Assembly: GCA_964485515.1 (NCBI GenBank)
Contig: CAZALT010000043.1
Coordinates: forward strand, 1-22,158
DNA from: CAZALT01 sp964485515
GTDB lineage: Bacteria; Actinomycetota; Acidimicrobiia; Acidimicrobiales; Acidimicrobilacustridaceae
Length of the DNA: 22,158 nt
Reading direction: 5' to 3'
Shown here in pieces: positions 8,147 to 16,014 of the stretch. The notes beneath the pieces were generated by a model. That model saw only the letters and a program-made list of their open reading frames with translations. It was not told the DNA's origin and did not search any database. How positions within the stretch are numbered: position 1 is the first letter of the stretch; each line of letters begins with the position of its first letter. Made by a program: the position numbers and the translations under genes.

Positions 8147-9372
8147 CCGACCGCGCCCCCACCGATGTCTCCCCGGACGACGTCTACTACGACCCGTTCG
8201 ACTTCGAGATCGACAACGACCCCTACCCGGTCTGGAAGCGCCTCCGCGACGAGGCCCCGCTCTACTACAACGAGAAGCACGACTTCTACGCGCTCAGCCG
8301 GTTCCAAGACGTGGAGGACGGCCTCAAGAACTGGCAGACCTTCAGCTCGGCCAAGGGCACGCTCCTCGAGCTGATCAAGGCCGACATCGAGATGCCCCCG
8401 GGCACCTTCATCTTCGAAGACCCGCCCATGCACGACCTGCACCGTGGTCTGCTGTCACGCGTGTTCACGCCTCGTCGCATGGCGGCCATCGAACCCGAGG
8501 TGCGGGCGTTCTGCGCCGCGAGCCTGGATCCGTTCCGCGACAGCGACGGCTTCGACGTCATCGCCGATCTCGGCGCACAGGTGCCGATGCGCACCATCGG
8601 CATGCTGCTCGGCATCCCCGAGTCCGATCAGGAGAGCCTGCGCGACGAGATCGACGAGGGCCTCAAGCACGCCGACGACGGTGAGATGCCCACGTTCTCC
8701 GGCGGCGACGACCTGACCGAGCTCGGTCACGCCGAGCTGTTCGGCGAGTACATCGACTACCGCTACAAGAACCCGGCCGACGACGTGATGACCGACCTCA
8801 TCACGGCCGAGTACGAGGACGAGGAGGGCGTGAAGCGGCGGCTCACCCGAGAGGAGGCGCTCGGCTACATCGGCCTCATCGCCGCGGCCGGCAACGAGAC
8901 CACCAACCGCCTCATCGGCTGGACGACGCGCCTCCTCGCCCTCAACCCCGACCAGCGCCGGATCCTCCTCGAGGACCGCTCGCTCGTGAACAACGCCATC
9001 GAGGAGTCACTGCGCTTCGAGTCGCCGTCACCGGTCCAGGCCCGCTACGTCCTCGCTGACAGCGAGCACCACGGCGTCACGGTCCCGGCCGGCTCGGCGA
9101 TCCTGCTGCTCAACGGATCAGCCAACCGCGACGAGCGGTTCTTCGACGATCCCGACCGCTTCGATGTGCGCCGCGACATCGTGCGCCATCTCGCCTTCGG
9201 CTACGGCATCCACTTCTGCCTGGGCGCGGCGCTGGCCCGCCTCGAAGGACGCGTCGTGCTCGACGAGATGCTCCAGCGGTTCCCCGAATGGGACATCGAC
9301 CACGACAAGGCCGTGCAGGGACGCACCACCACCGTCAGAGGCTGGGAGTCGCTGCCCATCATCTTGCGCTGA
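8143..9372 (+). CDS. Cytochrome P450 monooxygenase
   Basis: A 409-residue soluble bacterial P450 that would insert one oxygen atom into a C-H or C=C bond using electrons from a ferredoxin system. The I-helix oxygen-activation motif AAGNETT is present, as are the ExxR pair in EESLRFESP and the heme-binding loop FGYGIHFCLG with Cys359 as the thiolate ligand. No membrane anchor is seen. The ATG overlaps the upstream aldehyde dehydrogenase stop. No dedicated ferredoxin gene lies beside it; the [2Fe-2S] reductase at 19680-20780 is the only redox partner in the window and is more likely the Rieske donor. A small inverted repeat (9402-9407 with 9413-9418) follows the gene but lacks a T-run. Confidence 0.93.
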   Translation: MTDRAPTDVSPDDVYYDPFDFEIDNDPYPVWKRLRDEAPLYYNEKHDFYALSRFQDVEDGLKNWQTFSSAKGTLLELIKADIEMPPGTFIFEDPPMHDLHRGLLSRVFTPRRMAAIEPEVRAFCAASLDPFRDSDGFDVIADLGAQVPMRTIGMLLGIPESDQESLRDEIDEGLKHADDGEMPTFSGGDDLTELGHAELFGEYIDYRYKNPADDVMTDLITAEYEDEEGVKRRLTREEALGYIGLIAAAGNETTNRLIGWTTRLLALNPDQRRILLEDRSLVNNAIEESLRFESPSPVQARYVLADSEHHGVTVPAGSAILLLNGSANRDERFFDDPDRFDVRRDIVRHLAFGYGIHFCLGAALARLEGRVVLDEMLQRFPEWDIDHDKAVQGRTTTVRGWESLPIILR

Positions 9373-9420
9373 ACGAGCTCTTGCGCTCCACCATCTCGAT
9401 CGCGCGCCCCACGCGCGCCA

Positions 9421-9449
9421 GCCCGAACCCCGGACCACACCAGTACGAT
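9421..9449 (+). promoter_or_regulatory. Candidate promoter before the second amidohydrolase
   Basis: TACGAT at 9444-9449 is a good -10 element; the hexamer 17 bp upstream, GCCCGA, is a poor -35. It would give the amidohydrolase its own start of transcription near 9457, besides read-through from the P450 gene. Confidence 0.3.
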
Positions 9450-9492
9450 GAGCAAGCGTCCGTTGCCGGATCTGCTCTCAGGAGGCCATCGC

Positions 9493-10782
9493 ATGGAAAT
9501 GAACGACATGATCCTGGTCAGCATCGACGACCACATGATCGAGCCGCCCGACATGTTCAAGAACCACGTCCCGGCCAAGTGGGCCGACGACGTGCCGAAG
9601 GTCATCCGCAATCCCGAGACGGGCGTGGACGAGTGGCACTTCGGGGGCAACGCCACCTCGACGCCGTTCGGCATGGCCGCCACGGTGGGCTGGCCGGCCG
9701 AGGAGTGGGGCTTCAACCCCGGCTCCTACTCCGAGCTGCGCCCCGGCTGCTTCGACGTGCACAAGCGGGTCCAGGACATGGACGCCAACGGGGTGCTCGC
9801 CTCGATGAACTTCCCGACCATGGCCGGGTGGAACGCCCGCACCTTCGCCGAGTCCGAGAACAAGGAGCTCGGCCTCATCATGTTGCAGGCCTACAACGAC
9901 TGGGCCATCGACGAGTGGTGCGGTGAGTACCCCGACCGCTTCATCCCGCTGGCCATGGTGCCGCTGTGGGACGTCGACCTCGCCGCCGCCGAGTGCCGCC
10001 GCGTCGCCAAGAAGGGCTGCAAGTCGATCAGCTTCCTCGAGACCCCGCACGCGTCGGGCCTCCCGAGCTTCCTGTCCGGCTACTGGGACCCGATGCTCGA
10101 GGCCATCGCCGATACCGGCATGGTGCTCTCGCTGCACATCGGCGCCGGATTCGCCGTGATCAACCGCCCGCCCGAGGCACCCGTCGACCACCTGATGGTG
10201 CTCGCCTGCCAGATCAGCGCCATCACCGCCCAGGACCTCCTGTTCGGCCCGACGCTGCGCAAGTTCCCCAGCCTCAAGGTCGCGCTGTCCGAGGGGGGCA
10301 TCGGCTGGATCCCGTTCTACTTCGACCGCATCGACCGCCACTACGACAACCAGAAGTGGCTGCACGGCGACACCCCGTTCTCCCCCGACGGCAAGACCCC
10401 GTCTCAGGTGTTCCAGGACCACATCTTGGCCTGCTACATCACCGATCCGTCCGGTCTCTTGCTCCGTGACCGCATCGGCATCGACAACATCGCGTGGGAG
10501 TGCGACTACCCCCACACCGACACCACATGGCCCAACTCCCCCGAGTTCACGTGGGACGAGTTCATGACGGCCGGTGTCCGCCCCGACGAGATCGACAAGA
10601 TCACGTTCGAGAACTCGGCCCGGTTCTTCGACTGGGACCCGTTCGCCAAGACCAAGAAGGAAGACGCCTCGGTCGGCGCCCTCCGGGCCCGGGCCGACGC
10701 CGCGGGCATCGACGTGACCCGCAAGTCGCGCGCCGAGTGGAAGACGGAGAACGAGGCCCAGGGCATCGGCATCTTCGCCTAG
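9493..10782 (+). CDS. Amidohydrolase (PF04909-type, metal-dependent TIM barrel)
   Basis: A 429-residue cytoplasmic hydrolase or decarboxylase of the amidohydrolase-2 family. A perfect AGGAGG seven bases before ATG 9493 decides the start over the in-frame ATG at 9448. Metal-site elements are in place: SIDDHMIEPP (Asp12, His14 region), LHIGAGF in the middle, and ECDYPHTDTTWP towards the C-terminus carrying the catalytic Asp. The last 50 residues end in a charged tail. Members act on ring-fission products, hydroxylated aromatics or cyclic amides; a carboxylate leaving group is common. It closes the plus-strand run and is followed by a strong hairpin terminator. The left-edge fragment and the remnant near 21778 belong to the same broad family, so three copies flank this cluster. 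Confidence 0.85.
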   Translation: MEMNDMILVSIDDHMIEPPDMFKNHVPAKWADDVPKVIRNPETGVDEWHFGGNATSTPFGMAATVGWPAEEWGFNPGSYSELRPGCFDVHKRVQDMDANGVLASMNFPTMAGWNARTFAESENKELGLIMLQAYNDWAIDEWCGEYPDRFIPLAMVPLWDVDLAAAECRRVAKKGCKSISFLETPHASGLPSFLSGYWDPMLEAIADTGMVLSLHIGAGFAVINRPPEAPVDHLMVLACQISAITAQDLLFGPTLRKFPSLKVALSEGGIGWIPFYFDRIDRHYDNQKWLHGDTPFSPDGKTPSQVFQDHILACYITDPSGLLLRDRIGIDNIAWECDYPHTDTTWPNSPEFTWDEFMTAGVRPDEIDKITFENSARFFDWDPFAKTKKEDASVGALRARADAAGIDVTRKSRAEWKTENEAQGIGIFA

Positions 10783-10816
10783 CGCGTTCGCCGGCTCTGC
10801 CGGTGAGGAACTAACG

Positions 10817-10846
10817 ACGACCGGCGAGCCTCGGCTCGCCGGTCGT
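10817..10846. terminator. Bidirectional intrinsic terminator between convergent genes
   Basis: ACGACCGGCGAGCC (10817-10830) and GGCTCGCCGGTCGT (10833-10846) form a 14-bp perfect inverted repeat with a minimal loop. TCTCGTTT follows on the plus strand and TCGTTAGTTCCT on the minus strand. It lies between the stops of the plus-strand amidohydrolase and the minus-strand CitE-like lyase and can serve both. Confidence 0.85.
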
Positions 10847-10962
10847 TCTCGTTTCGCCACCGGGACCTGGACTGAACCGACTCGGTCACACGGTCGACGT
10901 CGACAGCAACAGACCCGATTTGGCTGGAGCCGAGCCGCGTTCGGATCTCACGAGCGACGTGA

Positions 10963-11871
10963 CTACGACGTGCCCAGTGACGCCTTGTAGAGCGTGTTCT
11001 CGGCGAGGCGCATGTGGGCGGCGTCGACGAGCTTGCCGTCCCTCCCTATGGCGCCTACTCCGGTGGCCTCCGACGCCCGGTACTCCTCGATCGACTCCTT
11101 GGCTGCGGCGACTTCGTCGTCGGTTGGCGAGAACACCTCGTGGGCGATGGCGATCTGGCTGGGGTGGATGGCCCACTTGCCGTCGAAGCCGAGGAGGCTG
11201 GCGTGGGTGGCGCTGCGGCGGTAGCCGTCGGGATCCTGGTACGCCGGGTACGGCGCGTCGATGGCGTCGATGCTCGCCAGGCGGGCGGCCGTGACGATCT
11301 GTGCTCGCGCATAGCCCCAGAAGTCGCCGGGGTACTCGCTGACCGGATCGAAGTTGCCGTCGACCCGGGCGCGCTGCGACGCGGAGAGGTCGCCGGCCCC
11401 GAAGATGATCGCTTCGAGGCGGTCGCTCGATCGGGCGATCTCGGCCGCGTTGGCGAGACCTTCGGATTCCTCGATGAGGACCTCGAGCGCGATGCGCTTG
11501 GGGAGCCGGAGCTTGGTCTCGAGCTGGGTGAGCAGCACATCGACCCACCACACGTCACGGGCGGTGCGCGCCTTGGGCACGATGAGGACGTCGAGGTGCT
11601 CGCGTGCCCCGGTGACGATCTCGATGATGTCGTCGTGGCACCAGACGGTGTCGAGCCCGTTGACCCGCACGGCCCGAACCGTGCGACCCCAGTCCTGCTC
11701 GGTGAGGGCGGCCACCGCGATCGCCCGGGCGCTCTCCTTCGCGGAGGGCGCGCAGGCATCCTCGAGGTCGAGGAACACCAGGTCGGCTCCGCTCGACGCC
11801 GCCTTCACGCACATCTTCTCGCTGCTGGCCGGCGTGGCCAGCTCGGATCGACGAGCTCTGGGTGCTGCCAT
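10963..11871 (-). CDS. HpcH/HpaI aldolase / CitE-like CoA-ester lyase
   Basis: A 302-residue TIM-barrel lyase of the citrate-lyase beta / malyl-CoA lyase group, which cleaves or forms beta-hydroxyacyl-CoA esters with a divalent metal. GGAGG lies right before ATG 11871. The N-terminus RSELATPASSEKM holds the conserved Arg; GADLVFLDLEDA and the following AKESAR match the CoA/metal region; the metal Glu is in LEVLIEESEG and the metal Asp in FGAGDLSAS. Length is normal. It is the third gene of a minus-strand operon after the flavin monooxygenase and CaiB transferase (49 bp gap). Pairing with a CaiB transferase resembles pathways in which a hydroxy-dicarboxylate is loaded onto CoA and then split to acetyl-CoA plus a 2-oxoacid. 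The exact substrate is unknown. Confidence 0.85.
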   Translation of the reverse strand: MAAPRARRSELATPASSEKMCVKAASSGADLVFLDLEDACAPSAKESARAIAVAALTEQDWGRTVRAVRVNGLDTVWCHDDIIEIVTGAREHLDVLIVPKARTARDVWWVDVLLTQLETKLRLPKRIALEVLIEESEGLANAAEIARSSDRLEAIIFGAGDLSASQRARVDGNFDPVSEYPGDFWGYARAQIVTAARLASIDAIDAPYPAYQDPDGYRRSATHASLLGFDGKWAIHPSQIAIAHEVFSPTDDEVAAAKESIEEYRASEATGVGAIGRDGKLVDAAHMRLAENTLYKASLGTS

Positions 11872-11920
11872 GGGTCCTCCGTTGACGAGTGAGACTCGAG
11901 GTTTGAGATGGTGGCGGTGC

Positions 11921-13126
11921 TCAGATGGTGCCGGCGGCGTTGAGAGCGGCCAGCTGCTCGGGGCTTCGGCCCAGCAGCTCGCCGAACACGGCGTCGTTGT
12001 CGGCGCCCAGCGATCGAGCCAGGTGCCGGACCTCACCTGGGGTCTCGCTCATCTGCGCAACCGGAGCCTGGACTCGGATGGTGCCGAGATCGGGGTCGTC
12101 GATCGACAGGAACGACCCGCGGGCTTCGAGGTGCTCGTCGGTGAGGAGCATCTCGGCGTCGTAGATCGGGGCAGCGGCGACCTCGTGTTCGAGCAGGAGG
12201 CGCATGGCCTCGTCGAGGGTCCGCTCGACGATCCACGACGCCACGATCTCGTCGACCTCGGTCGCGTGGCCGAGCCGCTTGACCGGGTCGACGTAGTCGT
12301 CGTCCTCGGCCAGCTCGGGTCGTCCCACGCAGCGGAAGACCCGCTTGGCGATGTTGGGCGAGGCGCTGGAGATGGCGAGCCAGCGGTCGTCGGAGGTGCG
12401 GTAGGCGTTGCGGGGTGCGCTGGCGTCGAGGCGGTTGCCTTGCCGCTCGGCGACGAGGCCGAGCTGGTCGAAGCCGAGCGTGTTGAACTCCATGAGCCGG
12501 GCCAGCGGCTCGATGAGGTTCAGGTCGATGAGCTGACCGGTGCCCCCGTGGACGTCGCGGTGGTACAGCGCCATCATCACCGCCGAGGTGGCGGCCAGCG
12601 AGGCCACGCCGTCGGCCAACATGAAGGGCGGCAACGTGGGTGGGCCGTCGGGCTCGCCGGTGAGCTGGGCGAACCCGCTCATCGCCTCGGCGAGCGTGCC
12701 GTAGCCGGGTCGGTCGCTCTTGGGCCCGCCCTGGCCGTAGCCCGTGATGTGGACCATGACGAGGTGCGGGTGGGCGGCGTGGACCGACTCGTAGTCGATC
12801 CCCCACCGTTCGAGCGCGCTCGGCCGGTTGCCCACCACCAGGACGTCGCTCTGCGCCAGCAACTCGTGGAACAGCTCCTGGCCGGGTGCCCCTCGCAGGT
12901 CGAGCGTGACGCAACGCTTGTTGCGGCTCACGCTCTTGAACATGAGGCCGACGCCGTCGCGCATCGGGCCCCACGTGCGCATGGGATCACCCGTTCCGGG
13001 TTGCTCGACCTTGATGACCTCCGCGCCGAACTCGGCGAAGGACGTTCCGACCATCGGACCTGCGGCCAGGGTTGCCGCTTCGACGACTCGGATGCCGGCG
13101 AGAGGGGAAGCTCGATCGATCGCCAT
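11921..13126 (-). CDS. CaiB/BaiF family CoA-transferase (class III)
   Basis: A 401-residue class III CoA-transferase moving CoA between carboxylates. ATG 13126 gives MAIDRASPLAGIRVVE, the normal family opening; no strong ribosome site is visible, but the preceding gene ends only 23 bp upstream, so coupling may help. The N-terminal Rossmann part carries FAEFGAEVIKVEQPGTGDPMR and SVSRNKRCVTLDL. The catalytic Asp is Asp172 in MLADGVASLAAT, matching the position of the formyl-CoA transferase nucleophile. ITGYGQGGP and RPGYGTLAEAMSG complete the signature. Length is typical. It probably activates an acid made by the neighbouring oxidative enzymes before the CitE-like lyase acts; racemase activity, known in this family, cannot be excluded. 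Confidence 0.9.
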   Translation of the reverse strand: MAIDRASPLAGIRVVEAATLAAGPMVGTSFAEFGAEVIKVEQPGTGDPMRTWGPMRDGVGLMFKSVSRNKRCVTLDLRGAPGQELFHELLAQSDVLVVGNRPSALERWGIDYESVHAAHPHLVMVHITGYGQGGPKSDRPGYGTLAEAMSGFAQLTGEPDGPPTLPPFMLADGVASLAATSAVMMALYHRDVHGGTGQLIDLNLIEPLARLMEFNTLGFDQLGLVAERQGNRLDASAPRNAYRTSDDRWLAISSASPNIAKRVFRCVGRPELAEDDDYVDPVKRLGHATEVDEIVASWIVERTLDEAMRLLLEHEVAAAPIYDAEMLLTDEHLEARGSFLSIDDPDLGTIRVQAPVAQMSETPGEVRHLARSLGADNDAVFGELLGRSPEQLAALNAAGTI

Positions 13127-13149
13127 GTTCGTCAAAGGTGGTCGCTGTC

Positions 13150-14484
13150 TCAGGCAGGCCGGTCGACGCCGAGCGTCTCGCGCAAGGTGTCGCCGGAGTA
13201 CTTGTCGCGGAACAGCTTGCGCCGCTGCAGTTCGGGCACGAGCAGGCGCACGGCGTCCTCGTAGGCGCCGGGGGTGTGGGTGGCGGCGATGACGAAGCCG
13301 TCGCACGCGTCGGTGGAGAACCACTCCTCCATCTGGTCGGCGACCTGGTCGGCCGTTCCGACGAAGCGTGGGCCCTGCAGCAGGGTGGCCCGGTGGCCGG
13401 CGAGGTGCTCGAGGGTGACGTCGCCGCCGATGTGGGTGCGCAGGTTCTGGACGAGACCGCGGATGCCCGAGATGCTCTCGACGAGCTCGTCGGTGATGAG
13501 CGTGTCGAGCTCCATGCCCGAGAAGTCGTAGTTCATGAGCTCGGAGAGCAGCACGAGCGATGCTCGGGGGTCGACGAGGTCGTTGAGGAACATCTGCTCG
13601 CGCTCCTCGGCCTGGGCACGGGTCTCGCCCAGCACCGTGTAGGCCATGGGCAGCATGCGCACCGTGGCCGGATCGCGACCGGACTCGGCGAGCTTCTCCT
13701 TCTGGTCCTTGTAGTGGGCGCGGGCGACGTCGATGCCGGGGTCGCCGGTGAAGATCAGCTCGGCCCAGCGGGCGGCGAACTCGCGTCCCCGACCCGAGGA
13801 TCCGGCCTGCATGAGCAGAGGGCGGCCCTGCGGTCCGCGGGGCACGGTGAGCGGGCCGCGGGTCTTGTAGTACTTGCCGTCGTAGTTGACCTCGTGGACC
13901 TTGGTGCCGTCACCGAAGCGGCCGCTCTCGCGGTCGAGGATGAGGGCACCGTCCTCCCACGAGTCCCACAACGCGGTTGTGGCTTCGAGGAACTCGTCGG
14001 CGCGGTCGTAGCGCTCGTCGTGGCCGAGGTGCGAGTCGACGCCGTAGTTCTGGGCCTCGCTGTCGTTGACCGAGGTGACGACGTTCCACGCGGCGCGCCC
14101 ACCGCTGAGGTGATCGAGCGTGGCGAAGGTGCGAGCCACGTGGAAGGGCGAGTAGTAGGTGGTCGAGTAGGTAGCACCGAGGCCGATGTGGTCGGTCACG
14201 CCGGCGATGAGGCCGAGCACGATGCTCAGGTCCAGCTTCACCGGGCGGGCGCCGAGCTCGACGGTGGCCTCCACCGAGTTGCCGAAGACCCCGGGCATGG
14301 CCAGGCGGTCGTCGAAGAACATCATGTCGAAGCACCCTTCTTCGAGGGTGCGCCCGAGCTTCTGGTAGTAGCTCTGGTCGAGGAAGCCGTGCTCGGTGGC
14401 GGGGTGGCGCCACGAGCCCGAGTAGACGGTCTGGCTGCCAGCCTGCATGAAGCCGACGAGGGACATCTGCCGTTGATCGGTCAT
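13150..14484 (-). CDS. Flavin-dependent monooxygenase of the NtaA/SnaA/DszA group
   Basis: A 444-residue luciferase-like (bacterial-luciferase fold) class C flavin monooxygenase using FMNH2 supplied by a separate reductase. GGAG about seven bases before ATG 14484 fixes the start. The N-terminus (SLVGFMQAGSQTVYSGSW, then FDMMFFDDRLAMP) and GRAAWNVVTSVNDSEAQNYG at about 130-150 are hallmarks of the nitrilotriacetate / dibenzothiophene-sulfone / EDTA monooxygenase group, as is LLMQAGSSGRGREFAARWAE. Known members break C-N, C-S or C-C bonds next to heteroatoms. No flavin reductase is visible in the window. It leads a three-gene operon with the CaiB transferase and CitE-like lyase, so the product probably enters CoA-based degradation. 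Confidence 0.88.
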   Translation of the reverse strand: MTDQRQMSLVGFMQAGSQTVYSGSWRHPATEHGFLDQSYYQKLGRTLEEGCFDMMFFDDRLAMPGVFGNSVEATVELGARPVKLDLSIVLGLIAGVTDHIGLGATYSTTYYSPFHVARTFATLDHLSGGRAAWNVVTSVNDSEAQNYGVDSHLGHDERYDRADEFLEATTALWDSWEDGALILDRESGRFGDGTKVHEVNYDGKYYKTRGPLTVPRGPQGRPLLMQAGSSGRGREFAARWAELIFTGDPGIDVARAHYKDQKEKLAESGRDPATVRMLPMAYTVLGETRAQAEEREQMFLNDLVDPRASLVLLSELMNYDFSGMELDTLITDELVESISGIRGLVQNLRTHIGGDVTLEHLAGHRATLLQGPRFVGTADQVADQMEEWFSTDACDGFVIAATHTPGAYEDAVRLLVPELQRRKLFRDKYSGDTLRETLGVDRPA

Positions 14485-14555
14485 CGATTGCTCCAAGTGC
14501 TCGGTGAGGGCGACGAATCGGCCTCTGGGCTGCGATTACGGCATGCCCACATTGT

Positions 14556-14570
14556 GAGAACGTAGTTTCC
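14556..14570. promoter_or_regulatory. GAGAAC-type motif in the flavin monooxygenase promoter
   Basis: GAGAACGTAGTTTCC fits GAGAAC-N3-RTTWYC, also found at the Rieske oxygenase and reductase promoters. It overlaps a minus-strand -10 candidate, TACGTT (14564-14559), about 75 bp before the monooxygenase ATG; the -35 is weak. The arms GAGAAC and GTTTCC are inverted with one mismatch, as expected for a dimeric regulator. Confidence 0.45.
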
Positions 14571-14655
14571 GGTGTGCGAGAGGATCGTATCACTCCTCGT
14601 CCCCCCGGTCAGCTGGTCCGTGCGGCACGACCGACGACCGGCAGACGCAAGAGGC

Positions 14656-15897
14656 TCAGGTCCTGTGCTTGTAGACCTTGCCGTCCTTCATCACGAACGG
14701 GACCTTGCGAAACGTCGAGATGTCGGTGAGCGGATCGCCCGATACGCCGATGATGTCGGCGAGCCTGTCGGGCGCGATGCGACCCAGGTCGGGCCGTTCG
14801 ATGAGCTCCGCGCTCACGGTCGTCGCGGCGCGGATGGCACCGAGCGGCGTCATGCCTCGCTTGACCAGGACGTCGAGCTCCTCGGCGTTGCGACCGTGCC
14901 AGATGGCCGGCGCATCGGTGCCCAGAGCGATCTTGACCCCGGCCTCGATCGCCTTCGACAGCGACTCCTTGGCCTTGGGGAACACCTCGGCTGCCTTGGC
15001 CTGGAGCGCCTTGGGCTGGTTCGAGACGTCCCAGTTCTCGGTCAACGCCGAGGTGGACACCAAGAAGGTACCGGTGTCGACCATGCGCTGGAGGGTCTCG
15101 CCGGAGACCATGAACCCGTGCTCGACGCAGTCGATGCCGGCATCCATCGCCGCGTTGACCGCAGTGTCGCCGTGGGCGTGGGTCGCCACCCGAAGACCTC
15201 GGCGATGCGCCTCCTCGGCGATGACCGTGAGCTCCTCGGTGGAGTACTGCTGCGCACCGGGCGGACCGGTGGGGCTCATCACGCCGCCCGACGCGACGCA
15301 CTTGATGAGCTTGGCGCCGTGCTTGATCTGGTAGCGCACGGCCTTGCGGATCTCGTCGACGCCGTCGGCGATGCCCTCTTCGACCGACAGCGCCATCACG
15401 TGCGGCGCGAGCCCGCTCTGGGCGCTGGGGTCGAGGTGTCCGCCTGTCGGGCAGATGGCATGACCCGCAGGGATGATCCGGGGTCCGTCGAGCCAGCCGG
15501 CATCGATGGCCTCGGCCAGGTCGACGTCGATCATGTAGCCGCCGGTCTTCACGAAGAGCCCGAGGTTGCGCACGGTCGTGAAGCCGGCACGCAACGTGCG
15601 CTGCCCGTTGACCACGGCCCGAAGCGCCAGCTTCACCGGATCGACCCGCACCGGATCGGTGAGCGCGGCCCCCGGGCCGCCGAGGACGAGGTCGACCTCC
15701 ATGTCCATGAGCCCGGGTACGAGCGTCAGGTCGGGCAGCTCGATGATCTCGTCGGCATCACCGTCAGCGTTGGCCTCCGACGAGATCGAGGCGATGCGGT
15801 TCCCCTCGATGCGCACGTAGGCGTTGTCGGCGACATCGCCCGTGTCGACGTCGAGCACCCCCTTGGCGTGCAGCACGGTCACCGTCGGATCACTCAT
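14656..15897 (-). CDS. Imidazolonepropionase-like amidohydrolase with altered metal motif
   Basis: A 413-residue amidohydrolase of the HutI/Xaa-Pro-dipeptidase-like branch: a small N-terminal beta domain, a TIM barrel and a C-terminal return to the beta domain (SGDPLTDISTFRKVPFVMKDGK). GAGAGG before ATG 15897 supports the start over an upstream GTG. Barrel motifs include the candidate carboxylated Lys in AKLIKCVASGGVMS, His residues in VATHAHGDTAVNAA and CVEHG, and Asp in LGTDAPAIW. The first metal motif, normally PGLIDxHxH, reads PGLMDMEVDL with Glu67 and Asp69 in place of the two histidines. So either the metal site is rebuilt with carboxylates or the protein is catalytically changed. It stands alone, 171 bp from the monooxygenase operon and downstream of a terminator. 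Confidence 0.82.
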   Translation of the reverse strand: MSDPTVTVLHAKGVLDVDTGDVADNAYVRIEGNRIASISSEANADGDADEIIELPDLTLVPGLMDMEVDLVLGGPGAALTDPVRVDPVKLALRAVVNGQRTLRAGFTTVRNLGLFVKTGGYMIDVDLAEAIDAGWLDGPRIIPAGHAICPTGGHLDPSAQSGLAPHVMALSVEEGIADGVDEIRKAVRYQIKHGAKLIKCVASGGVMSPTGPPGAQQYSTEELTVIAEEAHRRGLRVATHAHGDTAVNAAMDAGIDCVEHGFMVSGETLQRMVDTGTFLVSTSALTENWDVSNQPKALQAKAAEVFPKAKESLSKAIEAGVKIALGTDAPAIWHGRNAEELDVLVKRGMTPLGAIRAATTVSAELIERPDLGRIAPDRLADIIGVSGDPLTDISTFRKVPFVMKDGKVYKHRT

Positions 15898-15953
15898 CGC
15901 ACTACCTCTCTCAGAGCCCACGAGCAGTCCCGCTCAGAGCCCAGGAACAGGAA

Positions 15954-15979
15954 CGGGCCCGGATCGAGGTCCGGGCCCG
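15954..15979 (-). terminator. Intrinsic terminator after the Rieske oxygenase operon
   Basis: CGGGCCCGGA (15954-15963) and TCCGGGCCCG (15970-15979) form a perfect 10-bp stem with a six-base loop. On the minus strand the stem is followed by TTCCTGTTCCT, a T-rich tail. It starts about 35 bases after the stop of the small partner gene and insulates the downstream amidohydrolase gene. Confidence 0.75.
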
Positions 15980-16014
15980 CTCACGATTGCAGATGTTCGT
16001 TCAGCGGTGGCTGA

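Noticed and set aside
9448..9492. ATG 9448 as start of the second amidohydrolase
   Set aside because: AGGAGG stands seven bases before ATG 9493, and the extra 15 residues do not resemble the family.
14485..14496. TTG 14496 as start of the flavin monooxygenase
   Set aside because: ATG 14484 has a well-placed GGAG, which itself overlaps the upstream TTG region.
11354..14565. Long plus-strand frames opposite the lyase, transferase and monooxygenase genes
   Set aside because: They contradict three motif-complete genes with ribosome sites and have the usual Val/Glu/Gly/Arg shadow composition.
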